From NCBI GenBank assembly GCA_964371355.1, contig CAYJMG010000007.1, forward strand, positions 1 through 64,000: a stretch of DNA of 64,000 nt, read 5' to 3'. The DNA is from JACRBR01 sp964371355. Its GTDB lineage: Bacteria; Chloroflexota; Dehalococcoidia; DSTF01; JACRBR01. A model generated the notes under the pieces. It worked only from the letters and a program-made list of their open reading frames with translations. It ran no database searches and was not told the DNA's origin. The position numbers and the translations under genes were made by a program. Positions 25,693 to 33,716 of this stretch are shown piece after piece. Within the stretch, counting starts at the first letter, position 1. The number at the start of each line of letters is the position of its first letter.

Positions 25693-26048
25693 TCCTCCTC
25701 CTGCTGTGCGGGGTTCTTGTCATGGTGCGCCGGCAGGGCCACCGTCGCCGCCGCTTCCGCGATGGTCTCCGGCGTCAGGTGCAGCGCGAACGGCGTCACG
25801 CTGTAGTAGTTCATCGCCTTCCCGTCGTCCGAGATCTCCAGCGTGCTCTCCACCAGCCCCGCCGCCTGCAGCCGCCGCAGGTGCATGTGCAGCAGCGGCC
25901 GGCTCATCCCGATCTCCCGCGCCAGCTGGCTCACATACTGCCGCCGCCCCACCAGCGCCGCGATGATGTGCAGCCGGTACGGGCTGGCCAGCGCCCCCAG
26001 CGCCCCCACCAGCGCCTCCCCGGCCGTACTGTCGTCATCCTGATACAT
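25689..26048 (-). CDS. ArsR-like winged-helix regulator
   Basis: A 119-residue regulator: ALGALASPYRLHIIAALVGRRQYVSQLAREIGMSRPLLHMHLRRLQAAGLVEST forms the HTH, followed by a short C-terminal helix region ending in an acidic tail. It has no Cys. The ATG at 26048 lies inside the right arm of a palindrome, without a visible ribosome site, which suggests a leaderless transcript that is repressed by its own product. Confidence 0.82.
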   Translation of the reverse strand: MYQDDDSTAGEALVGALGALASPYRLHIIAALVGRRQYVSQLAREIGMSRPLLHMHLRRLQAAGLVESTLEISDDGKAMNYYSVTPFALHLTPETIAEAAATVALPAHHDKNPAQQEEE

Positions 26049-26070
26049 GTGTAAGACGTAGCTTACACAT
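26047..26070. promoter_or_regulatory. Perfect palindrome over the ArsR-like gene start (autoregulatory operator)
   Basis: Arms ATGTGTAAG and CTTACACAT are exact reverse complements (9 bp), separated by ACGTAG. The left arm overlaps the start codon of the ArsR-like gene at 26048. Such a long perfect repeat in that place is the expected form of the regulator's own binding site. Confidence 0.7.
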
Positions 26071-26322
26071 TCCCCGGGCTTTCCGCCAAGGTGTCGCGGG
26101 TCGCCTGCTGAATCGACTACTCCATCGCCCCGAACTGGTGCGCCCTCCGCCGGATCCACAGGAGCTTCTTGGATCCGGCGGGGGGAAGGCACCGACGAGG
26201 AGCGCCCCGAGCGCTCCAGCGCACGGTGCGAGAGATGTGCCAGCGCCTTGAGTCGACCTTGTCAGTGCGATCGATCGCTTCTATAACTGGCGCAAACCTA
26301 CGTCAATCCATCGGGACGGCAA

Positions 26323-27228
26323 TTGCCAAGCTTCTATGACGTTCAAGGACTCTCGTGTGGGCAAATTGCTGCAGCTCTGAAGGACTGTGGCATCTCATCC
26401 GATTGGCAACTAGCAACTGACGTGATCCTGTCGCCGGCAAGTCTGCCCTTCGGATCCCTCAATCAGGACCGAGCAGGGCGGCCAAAGAGTGCATTCCAAA
26501 ACCTAGTTGTCGGGACGATCGCTGAACATGCTTTTCGCGAGCAACATCTGGCCGCACTCGAAAAGGATGGCTTCGGGGTCGTCGACTACCACGAGCAGGG
26601 CGAGAACCGAGACTTCGCTATCGAACACGGGCAATTGGAGTTACCAGTCAACGTCAAAGTAGCCAGCACGATATTTCGGAAGGCATGGGAAACCGTCAAA
26701 CTTCAACCTCAGGATTGCATCCCGATAAGCGCGTACAAAGCGATAGGCGCTTCGGAACGCGTGCCAGATCTCGTTTACGTGGTGCTCGTGGACTTCGAAC
26801 TCAGAGAAAAAGTCGACGCCTACATGGATGCCTTGCAAGGATCTCCGGGGATACTGTGGGACTTGCTTTCCTGGTACGGCGGCCGCGGGGCTAAGAGGGC
26901 ACAGGACGAATTCGTAACGCGGCTGTTTGATTCACCACATGGCGCGGCTCTATTGAAGCTAATACCCGGCGCAACGCACTTCCGAGCCGTGAGCGCTCAG
27001 CGCGTTCTCGCCGTCATGAGAAGCATGCCACGAAGATGCCCGGGACTCGGCGTGAAGGCGGCGGGAACAGGAACGTTCAATGCGGAGGTGAACATCCACC
27101 TCTCGGTGGCCGCCGAAACCGTGCCCTGGGATGAGGTTGGGGAACTCCTCCGGCGCGACGGTATTCAGATGCTGCTCGATCGAATCCGGAGAACTGAGGA
27201 CGCGACGATTCCGGCGCCATTGCTGTGA
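26323..27228 (+). CDS. Probable type II restriction endonuclease
   Basis: A 301-residue protein of unrecognised family. Its position, tail to tail and abutting a C5 cytosine methyltransferase gene (stop at 27228, the other stop at 27229), is the main reason for the call. A possible PD-(D/E)xK core is EQGENRDFAIEHGQLELPVNVKVAS at about residues 90-114, with Asp and NVK. If so, the second acidic residue is replaced by Asn. The only start available is TTG 26323, just after an in-frame stop at 26284. Base composition is clearly less GC-rich than its neighbours, which suggests recent transfer. Confidence 0.65.
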   Translation: MPSFYDVQGLSCGQIAAALKDCGISSDWQLATDVILSPASLPFGSLNQDRAGRPKSAFQNLVVGTIAEHAFREQHLAALEKDGFGVVDYHEQGENRDFAIEHGQLELPVNVKVASTIFRKAWETVKLQPQDCIPISAYKAIGASERVPDLVYVVLVDFELREKVDAYMDALQGSPGILWDLLSWYGGRGAKRAQDEFVTRLFDSPHGAALLKLIPGATHFRAVSAQRVLAVMRSMPRRCPGLGVKAAGTGTFNAEVNIHLSVAAETVPWDEVGELLRRDGIQMLLDRIRRTEDATIPAPLL

Positions 27229-28360
27229 TCAGGCGGTGGCAAGTTGACGGAAGGCCAGCTGCTGTTCGCTCGGGGACACAGAACCGCTGAGCAGCTGCGC
27301 GAGTGGCTTGGCGACTAGCTCCGCGAGACGCGGAGGAACAGCGTTTCCGAGCTGCACCTGCGCCGACCGACGTGACCCCACCAGCGCATATTCATCAGGA
27401 AACGTCTGTAAACGCTTGACTTCGAGGAGCCGAAGGCGGCGATTCTCCCAGTGGAATGGACCGACGTAAGGTCCAGGCTGCGACTGTAGCGTCGTAGCTG
27501 GGCGTTCGGGATCGAGCTTCAGGAGAAAAGTCCAGTAGCGGGAGCGCCACTTGAATAGCGGTGTCGGGTGTCCACGTTTCTCTGTGAAGAAGAGATAGTT
27601 ATCGCCCGGCGGGATCTCTTCGAGAAGATGGCCGTACTTTCCGTTGACAGCCTCTTCGGCTTCGCGAAGATCATCTCTTTCCTGCAGGTCTCCGATCACC
27701 TCTCGGCACGTAACGTAGGGAGCAAGTCGAGGATCGATGCGACGGCTGGTCTCAGTCCAGCCGGAGTGTGTTGCAGGAGGGAACGGGGGAGGCAGTCCGT
27801 CCCGCGTCGCGTAGATGAAGAGGCGTTTGCGGAGCTGTGGGATACCATAATCGGCGGCATTCAGGACCCTGCTGCGCACCTCATAGCCTGCTCTTCTAAG
27901 TGCGTCCACGAGTCGTGCTAACGGCGCTTGATTGTGGTTCCGGTACGCCAATCCATGAACGTTCTCCAAGAGTGCGGCTCGCGGTCTGGCCTCCTCCACT
28001 ACTCTCGCGAACTGGTCCAACAACGAGGCATCCGGGTCAAGTCCCTTGCGCTTGTATTCCAACCAGTAACCTGATTTTGAGAAAGGAGTACATGGAGGGC
28101 CACCGAATACCAGGGCCGCCTCCCCGCGCTTGAGGCCGGCGACCTTTAGCAACTCCTCCGTCTTTACTTCGAGGATCGAACGCTGAATCACCGCCTCCCG
28201 GCGATCATGCGCATGATTGCGTCGCAGGCCCTCTGCGGAGTCGTCGTCGATTTCGTTCCACGCACGTACGTCAAACCCGGCATGGGCCACACCGAGATCT
28301 AGCCCCCCAACACCTGAGAAAAGGCTTATCGCCGGCAGCGACTCCTTCATTCGAACCATT
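27229..28360 (-). CDS. DNA (cytosine-5-)-methyltransferase, type II R-M
   Basis: About 376 residues from the start at 28360, with the ordered m5C motifs: I ISLFSGVGGLDLG, IV GGPPCTPFSKSG with the catalytic Cys, VI ENVHG, VIII QLRKRLF and X QLGNAVPP. The variable target-recognition region lies between VIII and IX (about 190-300). It modifies one site of unknown sequence and protects against the adjacent nuclease. Starts at 28404 (a GTG/TTG type), 28360 and 28351 are all possible; the last two lead straight to motif I. It is lower in GC than its surroundings. Confidence 0.93.
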
Positions 28361-28571
28361 GTGCTGATTATGTGGGCATCGGAAGGCTTTCCGCAAGACG
28401 CCAATGCTCAATAACTGGTCGAGTTCCCCTCGTGTTCGTCGTACACCCGGCTGTGCCTACCAAGTCTGTGGGATGGAAAGGGGGGAACCCATTGTTCGCT
28501 GCGTCGACATCGGTCCGGTCTCTCGTTCCACGTGCTGTTGGCGCGAAGTGCTGTGATAGCACGAAGTCAAG

Positions 28572-29201
28572 CTAATACAGCTTCGTCTCCTCCTCCGCCT
28601 CCATCCGCTCGACCACCTCCGCCGGCACCGCCTGATACCCCGCCATATCGCGCGCCATCAGCGCGAACTTCGGCATGTCCCCCGGCGACAGCATCCGCTC
28701 CGGATCCCACAGCCCCGACCGGATGATGCACTTCGGGCAGTGCATGTACGCCTCTTCCACGTGCACCCCGATGGCCAGCGCCGGCGCCTTCCCGTTCACC
28801 GCGCACCGCGCCAGCACCTCGGCGTCCCGCACGATCGCCGCCCGCCCGTTCACTCGCAGCGTCCAGTCCGCGCCCGGCACCACGAAGATCATCCCGATGT
28901 GCGGGTTCTGCAGGATGTTCGAGATCGAGTCCGCCCGGTTGTTCCCCGGCCGGTTCGGCATCACGATCGTCTCGTCGTCCAGCACCTGCACGAACCCCGG
29001 CGCGTCACCCTTCGGCGACACGTCGCACCGCCCGTCCGCGCCCGACGTCGCGATGAACACGAACGGCGCCCGCTCGATGAACCACCGGCAGTGCTCGTCC
29101 AACCGCGACAGCTCCTTCCGCAGCGCCGGCTCCGACGGCATGTCCATCACCGTCCGCAGCTCCTCCACCGAAGTGACCGTGTCCGTAAAGGCGTAAGGCA
29201 T
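28572..29201 (-). CDS. PPOX-class FMN split-barrel protein (MSMEG_1061-type)
   Basis: A 209-residue pyridoxamine-phosphate-oxidase-like protein. The pattern FVFIATSGADGRCDVSPKGDAPGFVQVLDD followed by MPNRPGNNRADSISNILQNPHIGMIFVVPG is typical of the mycobacterial MSMEG_1061 branch of FMN-binding flavoproteins. The HCPKCIIRSGLW block carries a CxxC-like pair. The natural substrate is unknown. It is convergent with no close partner, and the R-M island lies just downstream. Confidence 0.85.
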   Translation of the reverse strand: MPYAFTDTVTSVEELRTVMDMPSEPALRKELSRLDEHCRWFIERAPFVFIATSGADGRCDVSPKGDAPGFVQVLDDETIVMPNRPGNNRADSISNILQNPHIGMIFVVPGADWTLRVNGRAAIVRDAEVLARCAVNGKAPALAIGVHVEEAYMHCPKCIIRSGLWDPERMLSPGDMPKFALMARDMAGYQAVPAEVVERMEAEEETKLY

Positions 29202-29250
29202 CGTTTCTTCGCTCCTGACTGTGCCCGAAAGAAGGAGTGTAGCGACTCCC

Positions 29251-29378
29251 GGAGAAGTGAGAAGTGAGACGTGAGAAATGAGAGCGAGTCCGACTTCCCC
29301 CCCCCGCCTCCCGCCTCCCGCTTCTCACATCTCACTTCCCACTTCTCACTTCTTGACCGCCCACTTCCCACTTCCCTC
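29251..29378. repeat. GTGAGAAGTGAGA stutter repeat in opposed orientation
   Basis: Bases 29251-29285 are degenerate GAGAAGTGAGA units; 29318-29377 are the same phrase on the other strand (CTTCTCACTTCCCACTTCTCA). The two blocks could pair as a long imperfect hairpin around a C-rich loop. The same phrase recurs after the next gene, at 30148-30200. Confidence 0.8.
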
Positions 29379-29451
29379 GCCCCGCGGTACGTTCACCGCT
29401 AACGATGGGGGCGGCCGCGGATGCGGCCGGACACGCGGACAGGAGGGCGTC

Positions 29452-30147
29452 ATGCCGGGACAGGGCTCCTCGGGCGGCGGGCAGGGCGGGATTCCCGGAG
29501 GCCCGCTGGGGCCGATTCTGGCGGCGTTAGCTGCGCTCGGGGCCGCCGGCTTGATCACCTGGACGATTGTGAACGGCGGTGGCGGCGGCGGAGACAAGAC
29601 GCCGACCGCCGACGCCACCCAGCTCCCGCCGACCGTGTCGGAACCGAGCGCCGTGGCGCCGACACAGCCGCCATCATCCAGCCGGCCCCACGCACCGGCG
29701 GGGGTCAACAAAGAGGAACTAAAGGAAGGCTTCGACGACGCGGCCGTACTCGTGATAACGGCCTACGGCATGCCCGCGCGCGTTTCCGCGGCTGCCGACA
29801 ACCCCGACGAAGAGCTGTCAGGCGCCTTCGTGAAGCAGTGCATCCCCGACGACATCTTTCCCGAACCCTGTGTCTCGTACCTCGTCGTGAAGCGCGGCGC
29901 CTCCGTGACCGTGCAGGCCGGCGACTCGAAGGCCGGCTACTGGCCCGTCCTCGATTCCGTGAGCGGCGCCTGCAACCTCACCGGCAACGGCCAGGATCAG
30001 ACCTGCACCTTCACCCTGTACCAGGACTCCGACATCGTCGCCGTCTACTCCGGCGGCGAAAGCCCCGGCCTGTCTCACTACCAGTACCCCACCTGTCCCA
30101 CCCAGCGCGGCAACGCCTCCGCCCCCTGGACCTCCCGCTGCCCCTGA
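29452..30147 (+). CDS. Unknown membrane-anchored extracytoplasmic protein
   Basis: A 231-residue protein: a Gly-rich N-terminus, one membrane helix (about 22-42, ILAALAALGAAGLITWTIV), a Gly and Thr/Pro-rich linker (about 43-85), then a domain of about 140 residues with cysteines in C-I-P-D-D-I-F-P-E-P-C, S-G-A-C and Q-T-C positions that could form disulfides. I do not recognise the domain. A GGAGGG ribosome site supports the ATG at 29452. The gene is flanked on both sides by the same GTGAGAAG stutter repeat. Confidence 0.75.
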   Translation: MPGQGSSGGGQGGIPGGPLGPILAALAALGAAGLITWTIVNGGGGGGDKTPTADATQLPPTVSEPSAVAPTQPPSSSRPHAPAGVNKEELKEGFDDAAVLVITAYGMPARVSAAADNPDEELSGAFVKQCIPDDIFPEPCVSYLVVKRGASVTVQAGDSKAGYWPVLDSVSGACNLTGNGQDQTCTFTLYQDSDIVAVYSGGESPGLSHYQYPTCPTQRGNASAPWTSRCP

Positions 30148-30200
30148 GCGAGACGAGAGGCGGGAAGTGCGACGTGAGAGGTGAGAAGTACAACGTGGCC
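30148..30200. repeat. GTGAGAAG stutter repeat, second flank
   Basis: GCGAGACGAGAGGCGGGAAG, then GCGACGTGAGAGGTGAGAAG: degenerate copies of the phrase seen at 29251, now just past the stop codon of the gene at 29452. Confidence 0.65.
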
Positions 30201-30285
30201 GTGCGAAGCGCGACAGCGCCCCCGTACGGGCGCGTCGCCGACGCGCCCCATCACCTCCAAGCCCCGGTCCTCGGCCACGCGGCAT

Positions 30286-30330
30286 AGCTACAGCTAACCA
30301 GCTAAGCAGCTAACCCCCTTGCCCCTGTCA
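30286..30330. repeat. AGCTAACC stutter repeat
   Basis: ATAGCTACAGCTAACCAGCT, then AAGCAGCTAACC, imperfect copies of a short unit, at the left end of the 770-base gene-free stretch 30148-30916. Confidence 0.6.
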
Positions 30331-30725
30331 CCAGCTGTCACCAGACAGCCCCAAAGTGCCACCGCGCGCTTGCACATCACCTCCCCCGCCCCGGATGATC
30401 GCGCCGCCATGACAACAACCACGCCGCAGTCCCCGCCCCACACGCGCCCCGCCACCCCGCGACAGCAAGATCTGCCGAGCAATCTCCGCCGCCCGGCCGC
30501 CACCGCGCAAACACGAAAATTACCGTTCAAGGAATCTGGAATCCGCACCAATGAATCTGAGAAATTAGCGCTTTCCGAAGCCGCTATAACGCCCGCCGGA
30601 CACCGAACACCGAAAACTGCCGAGCAATGTCCACGACGACGTAGGGGCGCTCCCAGAGTCGCCGCAGGAGACAGCCTGCTGCGCCCAAAGGCCGCGAAAA
30701 TCGAGAACTGCCGAGCAATACGTAG

Positions 30726-30745
30726 GGGCGCAGCCTGCTGCGCCC
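30726..30745 (+). other. Perfect hairpin inside the repeat unit
   Basis: GGGCGCAG and CTGCGCCC pair perfectly around CCTG. The next unit has the same stem at 30795-30814 with loop CCCG: the loop has changed while the stem is kept, which suggests selection or exchange acting on the structure. Confidence 0.8.
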
Positions 30746-30794
30746 AAAGGCCGCGAGGATCGAAAACTGCCGAGCAATGTCCACGACGACGTAG

Positions 30795-30814
30795 GGGCGC
30801 AGCCCGCTGCGCCC
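30795..30814 (+). other. Perfect hairpin inside the next repeat unit
   Basis: GGGCGCAG and CTGCGCCC around CCCG, equivalent to the hairpin at 30726. Confidence 0.8.
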
Positions 30815-30916
30815 AAAGGCCGCGAGGATCGAAAACTGCCGAGCAATGTCAGAAAGGAGACCGACCCGCTGACGAACTGACAAGCTGACAAGCTGACCCG
30901 CTGACAGGCTGAAAAG

Positions 30917-31765
30917 CTAGTCCAGCAGCCGCCCGCCGATCACGATCGTCAGCCCGGCCGCCGTCACTGCCGCGAACTCCAGCAGCACCGGCACGCTCAG
31001 GTGGTCGGTCAGGTAGTGCGAGATGACGCCCGTCGTCAGGTAGAAGACCAGGAGGAGGAACACCGCCGCCAGGAACCCGTCCAGCGGGATGAAGTACAGC
31101 ACCCACCGCGCTTCCCCCGCGATCAGCCCGATGACCGCAGCGAACACCAGCGCCCGCACCGGGTCCGCCTCCGCGTCGCGGAAGATCTCGACCGACAGCA
31201 GCGTGCTGACCAGCCCCAGTGACACGGCCGCCGGCATGAGGGCGACGTCGAAGCCGTACACGACGGAGTAGAAGCCGAAGGCGGCGAGGTATGTCACCAG
31301 GTTCAGCACGAAGCGGGCGGCGGGGAACGACGGGTCCTCGACATCGACGGAGATGTGCTCTGCAAAGAGCGTGCACGCCATCAGGACGCCGGCGCCGATG
31401 ACGGCGGGCACGGCCCAGTAGCCCAGCACGACGTCCTCGAGGAAGAGCCCGGCGGACAGCGAGAACAGCACCGGCACGAAGAGGTGCGGCGCGGTGTCGG
31501 CGATGGAGGCGAAATGACCCCGAGGATGCCCGCGAATGATGCCGTCGGCCCCGAGCCCCACCAGCGCCGTCAGCGTCAGCAGCACCCAGGGCCTCGGCGG
31601 GTCCACGGACACGAAGAGCGCGAGACCGATCGCGAACAGGACGGCGAGGAGGGGGATCAGGCCGGCGCGAGCGGGGCCGTGCAGACGGGATGCAAGTGGG
31701 CCGTCGTCGAGCGGTCCGTGCTCAAACGGCGGCAGCTTGCGTTCCAACAGGGGAGACGTAGCCAT
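30917..31765 (-). CDS. Polytopic membrane protein of unknown function (DUF5656-like)
   Basis: A 282-residue protein with about eight membrane helices after a 30-residue charged N-terminus (HGPARAGLIPLLAVLFAIGLALFVS begins the first). Acidic or basic residues are few within the helices, apart from GEARWVLYFIPLDG near helix 7. I see no transporter or enzyme motif. I chose the ATG at 31765 over further upstream codons, which would run into a GGGACAG stutter repeat. The 3' end abuts the dispersed repeat element. Confidence 0.75.
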   Translation of the reverse strand: MATSPLLERKLPPFEHGPLDDGPLASRLHGPARAGLIPLLAVLFAIGLALFVSVDPPRPWVLLTLTALVGLGADGIIRGHPRGHFASIADTAPHLFVPVLFSLSAGLFLEDVVLGYWAVPAVIGAGVLMACTLFAEHISVDVEDPSFPAARFVLNLVTYLAAFGFYSVVYGFDVALMPAAVSLGLVSTLLSVEIFRDAEADPVRALVFAAVIGLIAGEARWVLYFIPLDGFLAAVFLLLVFYLTTGVISHYLTDHLSVPVLLEFAAVTAAGLTIVIGGRLLD

Positions 31766-31860
31766 AGAAGAATGCCTCGGCGGCGGCGCCGTGGGAGCGC
31801 GGCGGCCGTCCCAGAAGGACTCGCCGATCTTAGCCCAAACGGGCCGAAAGAGGGAATAGC

Positions 31861-31945
31861 CAGGAGTGGACAGAGAACAGTGACAGCGCACAGCGGACGG
31901 GGACAGGGCACAGGGAATAGGGACAGGGAACAGTCGCCAGAATTG
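31861..31945. repeat. Degenerate GGGACAG stutter repeat
   Basis: Units such as AGTGGACAGAGAACAGTGAC, CAGCGGACGGGGACAGGGCA and CAGGGAATAGGGACAGGGAA. The same vocabulary (GGACAG, GGATAG/GAATAG) makes up the exact array at 8913-8968. It lies between the membrane-protein gene and the amidohydrolase gene. Confidence 0.75.
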
Positions 31946-31962
31946 CTGCGAAGCTGTAACAG

Positions 31963-32982
31963 TTATGGCCGCGTAGCCGCTGGACGAGTTCCGGTTCGCT
32001 TCTTCGAGGGCCGCGCGGTGGGTCGCGCGCCGTTCGCAGACGCGCGTGCGCCATTCTTCGAAGGCGTGCGTACGGTGATGGCGCTTTCTCGCTTCTTGCG
32101 GGGCTGCTTGAGCCAGGTGACCTGCTCCTCGCCGTACAGCTCGGCGCCGTTGTACCACCACAGGCGCTCGCGCGCGTCCCGCGGCACGTCCAGCAGGTCG
32201 AAGATCGTGTCCCAGCGCCGGATGTGCTCGCCGATCTTCTCAGGCGACGTGTCCGACCCGAAGACCAGCTTCTCGAACCCGATCTCGTGTCCGATGAGCC
32301 GCCGCTCGACCGCGTGCCGCTCGATCGTCGTTCCGCCGGAGAAGTCGAAGTACACGTTGTGCCGCCAGCGCGCGACGGAGGCGGCCTCGTCGTAGTTGCC
32401 GGTGCCGCCCAAATGCGCGCCGATGAGCTTCAGGTCGGGAAAGTTGTTGGCGATGGTATCGAGATGAAACGGCCGCATCCGCATCGCGGAGACGTTGCGC
32501 GATGCCTGCCGCCAGATCTTCATCCACCGCTCGAATCCCGCGCGGGCCTCGGGGTCGCGGCGGGGGTGCGTCCGCTGATAGTCGATGCCGCCGCCGATGA
32601 CGCCCATGTGGAGCAGGACGGGCCAGCCGAACTTCTGTGCCGTCTCGTAGACGGGGAAGTAGTCCTCGCAGTCGTAGTCGCGGCGGACGCCGATCATCTT
32701 GAGGCCGCGGTAGCCGATGTCGCGCAGTTCGACCAGGCGCTCGGGCGTGGTCGTTTCCGGGTCGATCATCGCGGTTGGAATGAAGAGGTCGGGGTGGCGA
32801 TGGGCGTGCTTGATCGAGTCCTCGTGCGAGATGCCGAATCGGCCGCCGCAGAGCAGGTTGGCCTTCGTGACGCCGGCTTCCTTCGCGCGGCGGTAGAGGT
32901 TCTCCACGAGGGGTTTGGGGTTAGAGTCGGGCTTCTCCCAGTTGCGGGGGAAGTGCATGTGGATGTCGAAGATCTTGCGCAC
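31963..32982 (-). CDS. Amidohydrolase-2 family metal-dependent hydrolase
   Basis: A 339-residue TIM-barrel hydrolase or decarboxylase. Metal ligand motifs are in order: DIHMHF (residues 6-11), VLLHMG, LIGAHLGG and FGSDTSP. The family includes amidases, lactonases and non-oxidative decarboxylases such as ACMSD; the substrate is unknown. The start is GTG 32982. The last ~45 residues are a basic, low-complexity tail (PRKKRESAITVRTPSKNG...) unlike the family, perhaps for nucleic acid or membrane contact or simply a drifted end. Confidence 0.88.
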   Translation of the reverse strand: MRKIFDIHMHFPRNWEKPDSNPKPLVENLYRRAKEAGVTKANLLCGGRFGISHEDSIKHAHRHPDLFIPTAMIDPETTTPERLVELRDIGYRGLKMIGVRRDYDCEDYFPVYETAQKFGWPVLLHMGVIGGGIDYQRTHPRRDPEARAGFERWMKIWRQASRNVSAMRMRPFHLDTIANNFPDLKLIGAHLGGTGNYDEAASVARWRHNVYFDFSGGTTIERHAVERRLIGHEIGFEKLVFGSDTSPEKIGEHIRRWDTIFDLLDVPRDARERLWWYNGAELYGEEQVTWLKQPRKKRESAITVRTPSKNGARASANGARPTARPSKKRTGTRPAATRP

Positions 32983-33092
32983 GGGTGCTCCTGTTCGTGC
33001 TGCGGGCTACGAGGTGTGCAATCAGCCTAGCAGGCCGCCATTGTGACTGCGACGGCAGGCTCTGTGGTCATTGCCTTGGCGTCCAGGTAGCG

Positions 33093-33110
33093 GCGGAGCT
33101 TCAACTCCGC
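33093..33110. other. Hairpin in a gene-free stretch
   Basis: Bases 32983-33293 hold no gene that I can support. GCGGAG and CTCCGC pair around CTTCAA, preceded by GTAGCG. This is similar in design to the GTAGGGGCGC...GCGCCC hairpins at 30726 and 30795 and may be a drifted member of that family. Confidence 0.45.
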
Positions 33111-33293
33111 TCAGTGCCTCAAGCGCCACCGGTGCTCGACTTTCATCCTCTTGTGTGCGAGGCGCAGGCCTCCCATGGACGATTCTGAGCCGAAAGCGAA
33201 GGATGTGCGGTGACATCGCCACCGAAATCGACTCTTCGGGAGCCCGCAAACGACCTGTCCGTACGGGTGTCGTGGGATCCCGTCGCCGCCGTG

Positions 33294-33620
33294 TCACGGA
33301 ATGAGGCCGGGGGAGCCCTTTTCTTTGAAGGCTTTGCGCTCTTCGGGTGTGGACATCGGGCGGTCGAGGCCGTACTGCTTCACCAGGTTGTCGAAGGAGA
33401 GGTCCGGGTTGGACGCGTCGATCATCTTGTCGTACTTGGGGTCCAGCTGGTCCATCCGCGACTGGAACGACAGGTGGAACGCGAACCGGCTGATCATGCG
33501 GGTGACCTTCTTGCTGCCGCAGTCGGGGCACTTCGGCACCCAGTCGTCCGGAGGGACGGCGCGGGTGATGATCTCGACGAACTTGCGTTCCTTGTGACAG
33601 GCGAATTCGTAGATGGGCAT
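33294..33620 (-). CDS. FmdB-like zinc-ribbon protein, degenerate first knuckle
   Basis: A 108-residue protein opening MPIYEFACHKERKFVEI, as in the FmdB/CxxC_CXXC_SSSS family, with the second knuckle CPDCGSKKV. The first knuckle is usually CxxCG; here it is CHKERK with one Cys, so a normal four-Cys ribbon cannot form. The remainder (about 45-108) is a helical, charged tail. Its role is unknown. It lies downstream of the polyprenyl synthase gene on the same strand. Confidence 0.8.
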   Translation of the reverse strand: MPIYEFACHKERKFVEIITRAVPPDDWVPKCPDCGSKKVTRMISRFAFHLSFQSRMDQLDPKYDKMIDASNPDLSFDNLVKQYGLDRPMSTPEERKAFKEKGSPGLIP

Positions 33621-33716
33621 GGTGTTAGTTCACAGTCGGTCGTGGGTAATGGGCAGTAGACGTGGCTACTGCTTTACGGTCATGTAAGTGTAGCGTGTGG
33701 CCGTCGCTTCGGGGGA

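Larger units (their letters stand above)
30512..30900 (+). repeat. Composite dispersed repeat element, copy 1
   Basis: This fills most of a gene-free stretch. It starts with a less GC-rich segment (GAAAATTACCGTTCAAGG...), followed by units of about 59-90 bases at 30611, 30701, 30760 and 30829 (partial). Each unit opens with AAAACTGCCGAGCAATGTC or a close variant, and the complete ones carry GTAGGGGCGC...CTGCGCCCAAAGGCCGCGA. It ends in AGAAAGGAGACCGACCCGCT and a CTGACAAG stutter. The same sequence order, on the other strand, is found at 63290-63530. Reading frames through it are not convincing genes. Confidence 0.88.

Noticed and set aside
30319..30891. Open frames on both strands within the dispersed element
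   Set aside because: They are made of the repeat units (repeated GAAGCA-type and RQFSILAAF-type peptides), have no ribosome site and do not resemble proteins.
33071..33304. Small open frame of 77 codons in the spacer before the FmdB-like gene
   Set aside because: Biased to Arg, Ser and Gly, no ribosome site, no match to a domain. The spacer is better described as gene-free with a hairpin.
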